Below, one piece after another: positions 13,119 through 18,804 of a stretch of DNA of 35,637 nucleotides (the first letter of the stretch is position 1; every line of letters starts with the position of its first letter). The notes below the pieces were generated by a model. It saw nothing but the letters and a program-made list of their open reading frames with translations, was not told the DNA's origin and made no database searches. The DNA is from a virus, in IMG/VR virus record IMGVR_UViG_3300031700_000004, positions 1-35,637 of that record. One strand, 5' to 3'. The position numbers and the translations under genes were made by a program.

Positions 13119-13133
13119 AATACGAAGGCGGAA

Positions 13134-13400
13134 ATGATGAATAAAGAAAAAGTTTGGGCTTGGGTTTTGCAGGAAATAGAAAGGGGCCGGGCGTTTGTCA
13201 GTCCTGCTGGCTCTCATGATGTGCCGGAGCCTATGCACTCGTTTGAAGATAGGTTGAACGCTTGTAAAGACATCGGCGAGCTGGAGGGTTTTGCAAACCG
13301 CCGGAAATTTGATCCAAGCCAACCAAGCTGGACGTTGGACGAACGCAACGCAATCTTGCGGCGCAAAATGGAAATGCAAAACAAAAGGAAGAAAAAATGA
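13134..13400 (+). CDS. Small protein of unknown function
   Basis: This 88-residue basic protein starts MMNKEKVWAWVLQEIERGRA and ends in a Lys/Arg-rich helix (RNAILRRKMEMQNKRKKK), suggesting nucleic-acid contact. No family is recognised. AAGG lies 5 bases before the first ATG; a second ATG follows immediately at 13137. It directly follows the iteron and palindrome region, and its stop overlaps the next start (ATGA). If the repeats are an origin, this would be a natural candidate for a small origin-binding accessory, but that is positional inference only. Confidence 0.7.
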   Translation: MMNKEKVWAWVLQEIERGRAFVSPAGSHDVPEPMHSFEDRLNACKDIGELEGFANRRKFDPSQPSWTLDERNAILRRKMEMQNKRKKK

Positions 13401-13669
13401 GTGAAGCAAAAAACACGCGGTCAGAGGTGCTGTCTATTGCCGGGGATTTAATTAACGGCGAACGGCAAAAACATTATGGCACGCCGCAAGATAATTTCGG
13501 AACGACTGCAAAAATGTGGTCAGCTTATCTTGATGCCGAAATAAGCGCTTCGGATGTTTGCCACCTTATGACGCTATTGAAAATTGCCCGGCTAAAACGT
13601 GGTCCGAATTGGGACAGCTCAATTGACGCCTGCGGATACATGGCGCTAGGGGCTGAATGTGCTGAATAG
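13397..13669 (+). CDS. DUF6378-domain protein
   Basis: This 90-residue protein matches my recollection of DUF6378: RQKHYGTPQDNFGTTAKMWS, a short turn with SASDVCHLMTLLKIARLKRG, then SSIDACGYMALGAE. The domain spans nearly the whole protein and is widespread in phages next to nucleotide-metabolism and replication genes. Its biochemical role is not established to my knowledge. It is translationally coupled (ATGA) to the preceding gene, and a terminator hairpin lies about 80 bp downstream. Confidence 0.85.
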   Translation: MSEAKNTRSEVLSIAGDLINGERQKHYGTPQDNFGTTAKMWSAYLDAEISASDVCHLMTLLKIARLKRGPNWDSSIDACGYMALGAECAE

Positions 13670-13749
13670 CTCTGGGGCTTGATCTAAGGCTGTTTTAAGC
13701 GCTATTAAGGCTGTGCGGGTATCAACCCTCCCAAACGCTCGCACAACTA

Positions 13750-13783
13750 GCCCAGCGCGCCTTAAAATGCGCTGGGCGATTTT
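13750..13783 (+). terminator. Rho-independent-type terminator
   Basis: There is a perfect 9-bp GC-rich stem, GCCCAGCGC (13750-13758) with GCGCTGGGC (13769-13777), a 10-base loop and then GA plus four T. It lies in the 128-bp gap after the DUF6378 gene. The rest of that gap shows no convincing gene. Read-through into the next small gene is likely because the T run is short. Confidence 0.7.
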
Positions 13784-13797
13784 GAAAGGCCGGGCGA

Positions 13798-13995
13798 ATG
13801 GCGTTTAAGATTGATTTGCGATTATTGCTTGAATGTGAGGACAACGACGACGCTGAAATTGAAACCGGGCTGTTGATTGATTATTGCGAAGAACGATTGA
13901 ACGAGACAACGCCGGAAAGGCTCATGCAAGCCCTTGCGGAGGTGCTTTGTGAGTTGCACGATAGCGAATTGCTCAAAGGTGATACAATCCATTAA
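13798..13995 (+). CDS. Small acidic helical protein, unknown
   Basis: This 65-residue, highly acidic protein (LLECEDNDDAEIETGLLIDY; ERLMQALAEVLCELHDSE) is probably all helical. AAAGG lies 8 bases before the ATG. It is an isolated gene between two hairpin terminators, so it may be expressed by read-through or from an unseen promoter. Strong negative charge in a short phage protein can indicate DNA mimicry, but there is no specific evidence for that here. Confidence 0.66.
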   Translation: MAFKIDLRLLLECEDNDDAEIETGLLIDYCEERLNETTPERLMQALAEVLCELHDSELLKGDTIH

Positions 13996-14027
13996 AAAGC
14001 CCGGCACAATGGCCGGGCGATTTGTTT
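13994..14027. terminator. Bidirectional terminator between convergent small-gene groups
   Basis: GCCCGGC (13999-14005) pairs with GCCGGGC (14012-14018) around a 6-base loop. AAAAA precedes the stem and a T-rich tract follows it, so both strands show a stem followed by T residues. It separates the rightward group from the leftward small-gene group. Confidence 0.78.
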
Positions 14028-14106
14028 ACATCATTGTGAGATTAAATATTATTGCCGCAAAAACCACGGCAAACATTCCAGCAATTTGCCAATCCTCTTT
14101 TTCCAT
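14026..14106 (-). CDS. 26-residue single-span membrane peptide
   Basis: This tiny gene's ATG overlaps the upstream stop (TAATG), with AGAGGA 9 bases before it. The product has a charged start (MEKEDWQIAG) and then one continuous hydrophobic segment (MFAVVFAAIIFNLTMM). It ends at the terminator. Membrane micro-peptides of this form occur in phages as lysis-inhibition or superinfection-exclusion factors, but the sequence gives topology only. Confidence 0.58.
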   Translation of the reverse strand: MEKEDWQIAGMFAVVFAAIIFNLTMM

Positions 14107-14360
14107 TATGCCACGTCCTCTTCGATGCAGACATCAGACGCCCACACTGCTAGGTCAACTGGGTTACCTGTTTTACTCCAAGCGCCTTTCAACTCAACAG
14201 GCGCAACACCATATTCAATAAGGTCATCATCAAAGTTGTCGCCTGCCATGATCAGGTGCGCTTCGTCATAGGTTAGCTGATAGCTACTGTTGGCCAGATC
14301 GTTCCACTGGTCCACAAGGTGTTGCGATTGGCTTTGCGTAATCGAGATGTGGATGCTCAT
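14106..14360 (-). CDS. Small protein, unknown, leftward accessory group
   Basis: This 84-residue acidic protein (DEAHLIMAGDNFDDDLIEYG; CIEEDVA at the end) is not recognised. Its composition is that of a soluble alpha/beta protein. The ATG at 14360 overlaps the upstream stop (ATGA) and has AAGGG 7 bases before it. A TTG in frame at 14378 is an inferior alternative. It belongs to a coupled group of small genes that also encodes a membrane micro-peptide. Confidence 0.72.
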   Translation of the reverse strand: MSIHISITQSQSQHLVDQWNDLANSSYQLTYDEAHLIMAGDNFDDDLIEYGVAPVELKGAWSKTGNPVDLAVWASDVCIEEDVA

Positions 14361-14590
14361 GCTGTTTCCCTTTCCCAAGTTATAATTGGAGCATCATTCA
14401 TGTGAATGAATAAAGCAGATTGGCCCGGCGCAATTTCGTAAAGGGCAAGGCAATCATATCCGCCCCAATCTCCAAAGCGCGTGTAAGTTTCGCGCCATCT
14501 GTCGCACTCTGCGGAGCTATCGCTTTCGAACATAACTTCCGGGCCATCTGTGGTTTCGCTGAAACCTAAAATTGCATATGTATCTGACAT
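14357..14590 (-). CDS. Small protein, unknown, leftward accessory group
   Basis: This 77-residue acidic protein begins MSDTYAILGFSETTDGPEVM. A beta-alpha-beta-like pattern follows (ESDSSAECDRWRETYTRFGD, then YDCLALYEIAPGQSALFIHM), compatible with a small ferredoxin-like fold. It is coupled to both neighbours (TAATG before, ATGA after). No family is recognised and there is no clue to function beyond its place in an accessory cluster. Confidence 0.72.
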   Translation of the reverse strand: MSDTYAILGFSETTDGPEVMFESDSSAECDRWRETYTRFGDWGGYDCLALYEIAPGQSALFIHMNDAPIITWERETA

Positions 14591-14862
14591 TATATTTCGC
14601 CCTTTTTGCCAAATGATCTAAAGCAGTAGCCATCATCGGAATTTACAAAAACCATGCCATCTTTTGTGTGGCCGCCTGTGTAGTCACCTTCCCAGCCAAG
14701 CTTTTCTGCAAGAGCCAAAGCAGCTTCCACATGGTTGGCCTCCGCATTCATAGAATAATCAGCGCTGAGCGTGACCGATGTATAATTTCCGGTGTGTGTT
14801 GCCTTATATCGTGAACCAAGGCGATTGGTTGGGCCTAGGTACTTTGTGATAATGATTTGCAT
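14590..14862 (-). CDS. Conserved-looking small protein (TKYLGPTNRLGSRYKA motif)
   Basis: This 90-residue protein begins MQIIITKYLGPTNRLGSRYK. This N-terminal pattern recurs in many small proteins of phages and plasmids, without known function as far as I can recall. The rest is a helix (NHVEAALALAEKLGW) and a Gly-rich strand region (DGMVFVNSDDGYCFRSF). The start at 14862 has GGAG 8 bases upstream; an in-frame alternative at 14919 lies in the leader. The 84-bp leader upstream carries a sequence shared with two other leftward genes. Confidence 0.76.
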   Translation of the reverse strand: MQIIITKYLGPTNRLGSRYKATHTGNYTSVTLSADYSMNAEANHVEAALALAEKLGWEGDYTGGHTKDGMVFVNSDDGYCFRSFGKKGEI

Positions 14863-14890
14863 TTGATTAACTCCATGTTTGTGTTGCGTC
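14863..14890 (-). promoter_or_regulatory. Shared leader element (copy 2 of 3)
   Basis: On the minus strand the leader reads GACGCAACACAAACATGGAG and then the start of the next gene. Nearly the same leader precedes the genes starting at 12183 (12184-12210) and, in shorter form, 15153 (15154-15175). CTCCATGTTTGT is identical in the last two (plus strand 14871-14882 and 15161-15172). It contains the ribosome site and may be a conserved translation enhancer or regulator target. Confidence 0.6.
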
Positions 14891-14946
14891 GTGGTCTTGG
14901 TCTTATCGAGACAGGCCACGTTGGACCTGCCCTATAAGGTCAAGGT

Positions 14947-15153
14947 CTAGCCAACGCTGAAACTATCAAGCTTCATTGGGCAACCATATGATCTAGCACG
15001 CTTACCAAAGCTAAACCATTCCTCTTCATGCCGCCAAACGACGTGGCCGCTATCAAGTATCTCAAAAACTCTCCGGTCAAGGCCGTCAAACTTTGGTTGC
15101 TCGATAAGGCCGCCAAAGCCTGTAGAAGATATTCCGAATTTTACATCAATCAT
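14947..15153 (-). CDS. First gene of the leftward accessory group, unknown
   Basis: This 68-residue protein (MIDVKFGISSTGFGGLIEQP; FEILDSGHVVWRHEEEWFSF) is beta-rich and near neutral. No family is recognised. The ATG at 15153 has GGAGAG close upstream, in a leader shared with other leftward genes. A promoter and a symmetrical dyad lie just upstream. Longer in-frame starts at 15207 and beyond fall in the promoter. It is separated by 84 bp from the next gene in the group. Confidence 0.7.
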   Translation of the reverse strand: MIDVKFGISSTGFGGLIEQPKFDGLDRRVFEILDSGHVVWRHEEEWFSFGKRARSYGCPMKLDSFSVG

Positions 15154-15178
15154 TGTTTCTCTCCATGTTTGTACCCTA

Positions 15179-15207
15179 TGTATATATATAGCATATGTGC
15201 AATGCAA
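15179..15207 (-). promoter_or_regulatory. Leftward promoter for the small-gene group
   Basis: On the minus strand TTGCAT (15207-15202) is followed by a 17-base spacer and TATACA (15184-15179). The expected start is near 15172, giving a leader of about 20 bases. The -35 box matches the consensus only in its first three bases. Confidence 0.55.
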
Positions 15208-15209
15208 TA

Positions 15210-15224
15210 GTGACGTTACGTCAC
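15210..15224. promoter_or_regulatory. Perfect 15-bp dyad, candidate operator
   Basis: GTGACGT-T-ACGTCAC is perfectly symmetrical about one central base and is flanked on both sides by CAATAG. It abuts the -35 box of the leftward promoter. The form suits a dimeric activator or repressor. Confidence 0.65.
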
Positions 15225-15301
15225 AATAGAATTAACCGTACCACAGCGCACCAATTCCACAATGCCACACGCAGCGCGACCGCGTATTGCATTCGCCTTA
15301 C

Positions 15302-15363
15302 ATGTGTCAAGATAGTGGCAACAATGTGTCAGGAATAAGGCAGGAATAAGGCAGGCAATAGGT
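15302..15363. repeat. Direct repeats in the pre-terminase region (8 and 11 bp)
   Basis: ATGTGTCA occurs at 15302-15309 and 15324-15331, 22 bp apart. It is followed by tandem 11-bp units: AGGAATAAGGC at 15331-15341 and 15342-15352, and a degenerate third, AGGCAATAGGT, at 15353-15363. There is no gene here. Helically phased repeats ahead of a small terminase gene are candidate protein-binding sites. Confidence 0.65.
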
Positions 15364-15391
15364 CAAGCCTTGGGGTATCTATGTACCACAG

Positions 15392-15422
15392 CTGTATTCT
15401 GTATACGGTATACGCAATACAG
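15392..15422. repeat. 31-bp dyad upstream of the terminase genes
   Basis: The arms CTGTATTCTGTATAC (15392-15406) and GTATACGCAATACAG (15408-15422) match at 13 of 15 positions about a central G. The region is non-coding. An operator or a packaging-recognition element would fit. Confidence 0.65.
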
Positions 15423-15464
15423 TGTTCGGTATTTGGTAGACGGTATGTGAAAATGCCCCCCCGG

Positions 15465-15495
15465 TCGACGTTTTCTGGGGTAGTGTTATTATTAT
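15465..15495 (+). promoter_or_regulatory. Possible late promoter
   Basis: TCGACG (15465-15470), a 19-base spacer and TATTAT (15490-15495). The spacer is long and the -35 box imperfect, so this is tentative. It is the best rightward candidate before the small terminase gene and lies between the 31-bp dyad and the 10-bp repeats. Confidence 0.3.
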
Positions 15496-15510
15496 ACCTC
15501 CCACAGACAC

Positions 15511-15550
15511 GAGCGCCACCGTGTGTCACCGTGTGTCACCGGGTGCCAAC
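15511..15550. repeat. Four 10-bp tandem units before terS
   Basis: Units are GAGCGCCACC, GTGTGTCACC, GTGTGTCACC and GGGTGCCAAC. The two central units are identical and the outer ones share the CCA core. The 10-bp period places each unit on the same helix face. This ends 66 bp before the terS start and is a plausible small-terminase or late-activator binding array. Confidence 0.68.
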
Positions 15551-15616
15551 CCCCGTACCCCCTTGCCTTACACCCCCTAAACAATGTAAAAAAAATATAA
15601 AATGGGAGTTCTACAA

Positions 15617-16117
15617 ATGGCAGGCAAACCTTTACGCAAGCGCATACTCGCAGACATCGCCAAGCGAGGCGGAGCAGACTACCTGTTTGACCAGCTCGCC
15701 TCTGGCAAGACACTGACCAAGCTTGCTGCTGAGTATGAGTGCAGCCGTGAGTATCTCAGCAAGTCCATCCACGCTATCCCTGAGTATTCTTCTGCCGTGT
15801 CAAAGGCGCGGCAAGCTGCGGCAGACGCGTTGGTTGAGCAGGGCTTGGAGATGGTTGACGCGCTAGACGGGGCCAGCACCACGTCGGAGATTTCGGCCAC
15901 GCGTGAGAAGGTTCAGTGGCGCAAGTTTATGGCTGGCTCGTATAATCAGGAGCGATACGGCAATCGGCCCCAGACGAATGTGACGATTAGCGTGAGCGAC
16001 ATGCACCTAGACGCGCTACGCAAGGTTAATTCCGATCTTGCTGCGATTGATGTTGAGGATCGCCAGCGTGAGTCCCGCGCGATTGACGCAGATTATGAGG
16101 ATGTCACAGATGACTGA
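15617..16117 (+). CDS. terS: Terminase small subunit
   Basis: This 166-residue protein is predicted to recognise phage DNA for packaging. The N-terminal third has a helix-turn-helix (SGKTLTKLAAEYECSREYLS, about residues 30-49), the usual DNA-binding domain of small terminases. A helical oligomerisation region follows (SKARQAAADALVEQGLEMVD), then an acidic C-terminus (DADYEDVTDD) that probably contacts the large subunit. The start at 15617 has GGGAG 8 bases upstream; an ATG at 15602 has none. It overlaps the large-subunit gene by 8 bp. The adjoining repeat-rich region is the natural place for its recognition site. Confidence 0.88.
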   Translation: MAGKPLRKRILADIAKRGGADYLFDQLASGKTLTKLAAEYECSREYLSKSIHAIPEYSSAVSKARQAAADALVEQGLEMVDALDGASTTSEISATREKVQWRKFMAGSYNQERYGNRPQTNVTISVSDMHLDALRKVNSDLAAIDVEDRQRESRAIDADYEDVTDD

Positions 16118-17510
16118 CGCCAATCCATTTGATGAATTTGTGCTGCGTTACCGCGATGATCCTGTTTTGTTTGTGCAGGAAGTGCTGGGCGCAACGCCAT
16201 ACGACTATCAGGCTGAGTTTCTTAACGCGCTGGCGAACGGCGAGCGTAAGATGTCTGTGCGGTCTGGCCACGGTACTGGCAAGTCAACAACGGCGTCTTG
16301 GGCGATGCTTTGGTACGTCATGCTTCGGTTTCCCAATAAGGTTGTGGTTACGGCACCCACGTCCGGCCAGTTGTTTGATGCTTTGTTTGCCGAGTTAAAG
16401 CGGTGGATTAATGAGCTGCCGGACCAGTTGAAAGTTTTGTTGACGGTTAAGTCCGACCGGGTTGAGCTAACTGCGGCTCCGTCTGAGGCTTTTATTTCGG
16501 CTAGAACGTCACGCGCTGAGACGCCCGAAGCACTTGCTGGGGTACACTCTGCGAATGTTCTGTTGGTTGTGGATGAGGCTTCTGGTGTGCCTGAGAAGGT
16601 GTTTGAGGCTGCTGCGGGTTCTATGTCCGGCCACGCTGCGACTACGATATTGTTATCCAACCCGACGCGTTCATCTGGTACGTTTTACGAAAGCCAGACG
16701 CGGATGGCAAGTAGTTGGTGGACACGGCGTTGGTCCTGCGTGGATAGCCCACTTGTGTCTGACGAGTTTGTTGATGAGATGCGTGCGAGATACGGTGAGG
16801 ATAGCAATGCTTTCCGCATTCGTGTTTTGGGCGAGTTTCCTATGGCGGATGATGACACGATTATTCCGTTTCACTTGGTTGAAAGCGCTATTCGCCGCGA
16901 TATTCAGGTTACGCCTGACCAGAAGCCTATTTGGGGCTTGGACGTGGCTAGGTTTGGTTCGGACAAGACTGCGCTGTGTAAGCGGTACGGCAATGTTGTG
17001 ACTGAGATTACGTCTTGGCAGGGCTTAGATTTAATGCAGACTGTTGGACGCGTTATGGCCGAATACGAGGGCTTATCGCCCTCTATGCGGCCCAGCGAGA
17101 TATTGGTTGACAGTATTGGTGTTGGCGGTGGCGTTGTGGACAGACTGCGTGAGTTGGGTGCGCCTGTGCGTGGGATTAATGTGGGAGAGGCTCCTGCTAT
17201 GGGAAATACTTACATGAATTTGCGGGCTGAGCTTTGGTTTAAGACTAAGGGATGGTTGGAGAATCGTTCGTGCAAATTACCGAATGACGATCAATTGCTG
17301 GCAGAGTTAACTGCAATTAGATTTTCGTTTACGCCCGGCGGCAAAATGAAGGCTGAGAGTAAGGACGACATGCGCAAGCGTGGGTTGAGGTCGCCGGATT
17401 TGGCTGATGCTTTATGTTTGACTATGGCGAGTGACGCGGCGACTGCGTTGTCCGGAGCTATGTCAAGTTGGAAGAAAGCTATTAAGCGTAATTTAAAAGG
17501 CATTGCATGA
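16110..17510 (+). CDS. terL: Terminase large subunit (ATPase-nuclease)
   Basis: This 466-residue packaging motor carries Walker A GHGTGKS (53-59), Walker B VLLVVDEASG with Asp155/Glu156, and a motif III-like SNPTRSSGTF (183-192). The RNase H-like nuclease has Asp278 (WGLDVARFGSDK), Asp334 (ILVDSIGVGGG) and Asp430/Asp433 (SPDLADALCL). Both domains look intact. It pumps DNA through the portal and cuts the concatemer. The start at 16110 is chosen because GAGG precedes it and it overlaps the terS end; earlier in-frame starts would lie deep inside terS. Codons end in T or G more often than in neighbouring genes. Confidence 0.96.
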   Translation: MTDANPFDEFVLRYRDDPVLFVQEVLGATPYDYQAEFLNALANGERKMSVRSGHGTGKSTTASWAMLWYVMLRFPNKVVVTAPTSGQLFDALFAELKRWINELPDQLKVLLTVKSDRVELTAAPSEAFISARTSRAETPEALAGVHSANVLLVVDEASGVPEKVFEAAAGSMSGHAATTILLSNPTRSSGTFYESQTRMASSWWTRRWSCVDSPLVSDEFVDEMRARYGEDSNAFRIRVLGEFPMADDDTIIPFHLVESAIRRDIQVTPDQKPIWGLDVARFGSDKTALCKRYGNVVTEITSWQGLDLMQTVGRVMAEYEGLSPSMRPSEILVDSIGVGGGVVDRLRELGAPVRGINVGEAPAMGNTYMNLRAELWFKTKGWLENRSCKLPNDDQLLAELTAIRFSFTPGGKMKAESKDDMRKRGLRSPDLADALCLTMASDAATALSGAMSSWKKAIKRNLKGIA

Positions 17511-17695
17511 AACCTATTCCATTTCATAAGCTATCGCCGAAGATGAAAAATATTCGTATGAATAATTGGATTAAGACATATATTGGTCGTGGGTTAGATT
17601 TAGAGGATGCGCAGTATGCTGCGAGGTGGCGCGCTGGGCATTGGAAGTTAAATGATAGGATGAAAAAAGTCATGGATGGCTTGGAAGATGTGTGA
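17507..17695 (+). CDS. Small basic protein after terL, unknown
   Basis: This 62-residue, very basic helical protein (MKPIPFHKLSPKMKNIRMNN; ARWRAGHWKLNDRMKKVM) is coupled to the large terminase by an ATGA overlap. The charge suggests nucleic-acid contact. No family is recognised. A packaging accessory is a positional guess. A 65-bp gap follows. Confidence 0.66.
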   Translation: MKPIPFHKLSPKMKNIRMNNWIKTYIGRGLDLEDAQYAARWRAGHWKLNDRMKKVMDGLEDV

Positions 17696-17760
17696 TATTG
17701 CCCCTGCGTGGCCTTTATAAAATAAATGTGTTACTGTGCTGAAAAATGAGGATTGATGAC

Positions 17761-17841
17761 ATGACGCCATGTAAAGGCTGCCCGACCCCTGCTGCTTGCA
17801 AGCGCGCTGGCACTTGCTTAAAGAAAAAATACGGGAAGTAG
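17761..17841 (+). CDS. 26-residue four-cysteine microprotein
   Basis: The product reads MTPCKGCPTPAACKRAGTCL plus a short basic end (KKKYGK). Cysteines at residues 4, 7, 13 and 19 would suit one tetrahedral zinc site. GAGG lies 9 bases upstream of the ATG, and the stop is embedded in the strong AGGAGG ribosome site of the next gene. I recall similar short CxGCxxPxxCKRAGxC peptides beside phage structural genes, without a known role. The cysteine spacing and charge make chance translation unlikely. Confidence 0.7.
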   Translation: MTPCKGCPTPAACKRAGTCLKKKYGK

Positions 17842-17850
17842 GAGGCTCAC

Positions 17851-18804
17851 ATGGGCATTTTTGATTTTTTAGCTACCGACAAGCAAATGGGTCGCCGTAA
17901 GAAGAAGTACGACCCGGATGATACATCTGATTTGGGCCTTGGCGGTTTAAAGTCTTTGCTTGGCACACGGGGCGCTGCTTCTAAAGATGCTCGCGGTGAT
18001 GCTATGATGTCTCAAACCGCAAATGATAAGCTGCCGGGTTATTTTAATCCAGAAACGCGCGAATATGTGCCGTGGTACGTTGATTTGTTTGACGGCGGCG
18101 GATTGAACCAGTCTGAGGGTTTGCTTGGCAAGGACGCGCAAGAGATACCAACTGCTGTCGGCTTGCTTGAAACTAATGGCGCACCCGTTCAGCGTGCGGC
18201 TCAGATGGCTCCGGGTATTGGTACTCAGCTTTCCGATATGGAGCGATTAAATCGTATGCCGGGCGTTGATCCACGTAATTTGGGTGGCGCTGAGGGTTAC
18301 GGTCCTATGGGCGTTGATCCACGTAATTTAGGTGGAGCTGAAGGTTATGGTCCTATGGGCGTTGATCCATATGGTAACTGGTCTGGAAATGAAGCTGGTA
18401 TGGGCGGAGGCGAAGTTATCTCTAACAGCCAAATGAACCAAGAAATGTATGGTTATGACTACCCAACTGAATTTAAGCTAGGCGCTGAGCCATCATCTCT
18501 ATTAAGTGTAGACCAGCCAATTTTTTCCGGCGAAGAAAAAGATGGTTTTATGGAACTTTCCCAACCGTCTGACCGTGCCATTCAGCGCAACATGCCAGCA
18601 TACCCTGCACAGGTTGCTGGGGTTGTCGGCACAGATGCTATGACGGGCAGGCAAGTAAATCCAATATCCCAAGCTAATGCGGCCGAGTTTCAAAGGTTTC
18701 GGGCGAAATTTGAGGATCTTCTTAGGCGCAATGGCCAATGGGGTTTCCTTGATAGGGAGGCGGATGCGTTTCAGGCTTTAAAAGCAAGTGGACAAAATTA
18801 CTAA
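17851..18804 (+). CDS. Putative virion protein with an internal tandem repeat
   Basis: This 317-residue protein is not recognised. It begins MGIFDFLATDKQMGRRKKKY. The middle is Gly/Met/Asn-rich and disordered-looking, including two perfect copies of a 16-residue unit (GVDPRNLGGAEGYGPM) and a truncated third. The C-terminus is a helical, charged domain (RFRAKFEDLLRRNGQWGFLD). It has the best ribosome site of the late operon (TAGGAGG) and lies between terminase and adaptor. A minor structural or ejected protein is the most likely role, inferred from composition and place. Confidence 0.75.
   Translation: MGIFDFLATDKQMGRRKKKYDPDDTSDLGLGGLKSLLGTRGAASKDARGDAMMSQTANDKLPGYFNPETREYVPWYVDLFDGGGLNQSEGLLGKDAQEIPTAVGLLETNGAPVQRAAQMAPGIGTQLSDMERLNRMPGVDPRNLGGAEGYGPMGVDPRNLGGAEGYGPMGVDPYGNWSGNEAGMGGGEVISNSQMNQEMYGYDYPTEFKLGAEPSSLLSVDQPIFSGEEKDGFMELSQPSDRAIQRNMPAYPAQVAGVVGTDAMTGRQVNPISQANAAEFQRFRAKFEDLLRRNGQWGFLDREADAFQALKASGQNY
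18262..18357 (+). repeat. 48-bp in-frame tandem repeat
   Basis: Two adjacent 48-bp units (18262-18309, 18310-18357) encode the same 16 residues with only a few silent changes. A third begins at 18358 and diverges after about 12 bp. The silent differences show the duplication is not brand new and that the peptide has been kept. Confidence 0.9.

Noticed and set aside
15381-15716. A 111-codon plus-strand frame across the pre-terminase region
   Set aside because: It reads through dyads and 10-bp repeats, is Pro/Cys/Thr-rich and overlaps the start of terS in another frame, with no ribosome site.
17696-17760. Promoter around TATAAA near 17720 after the small gene behind terL
   Set aside because: The only TTGNNN match upstream gives a 12-base spacer, too short for a usable sigma-70 promoter.
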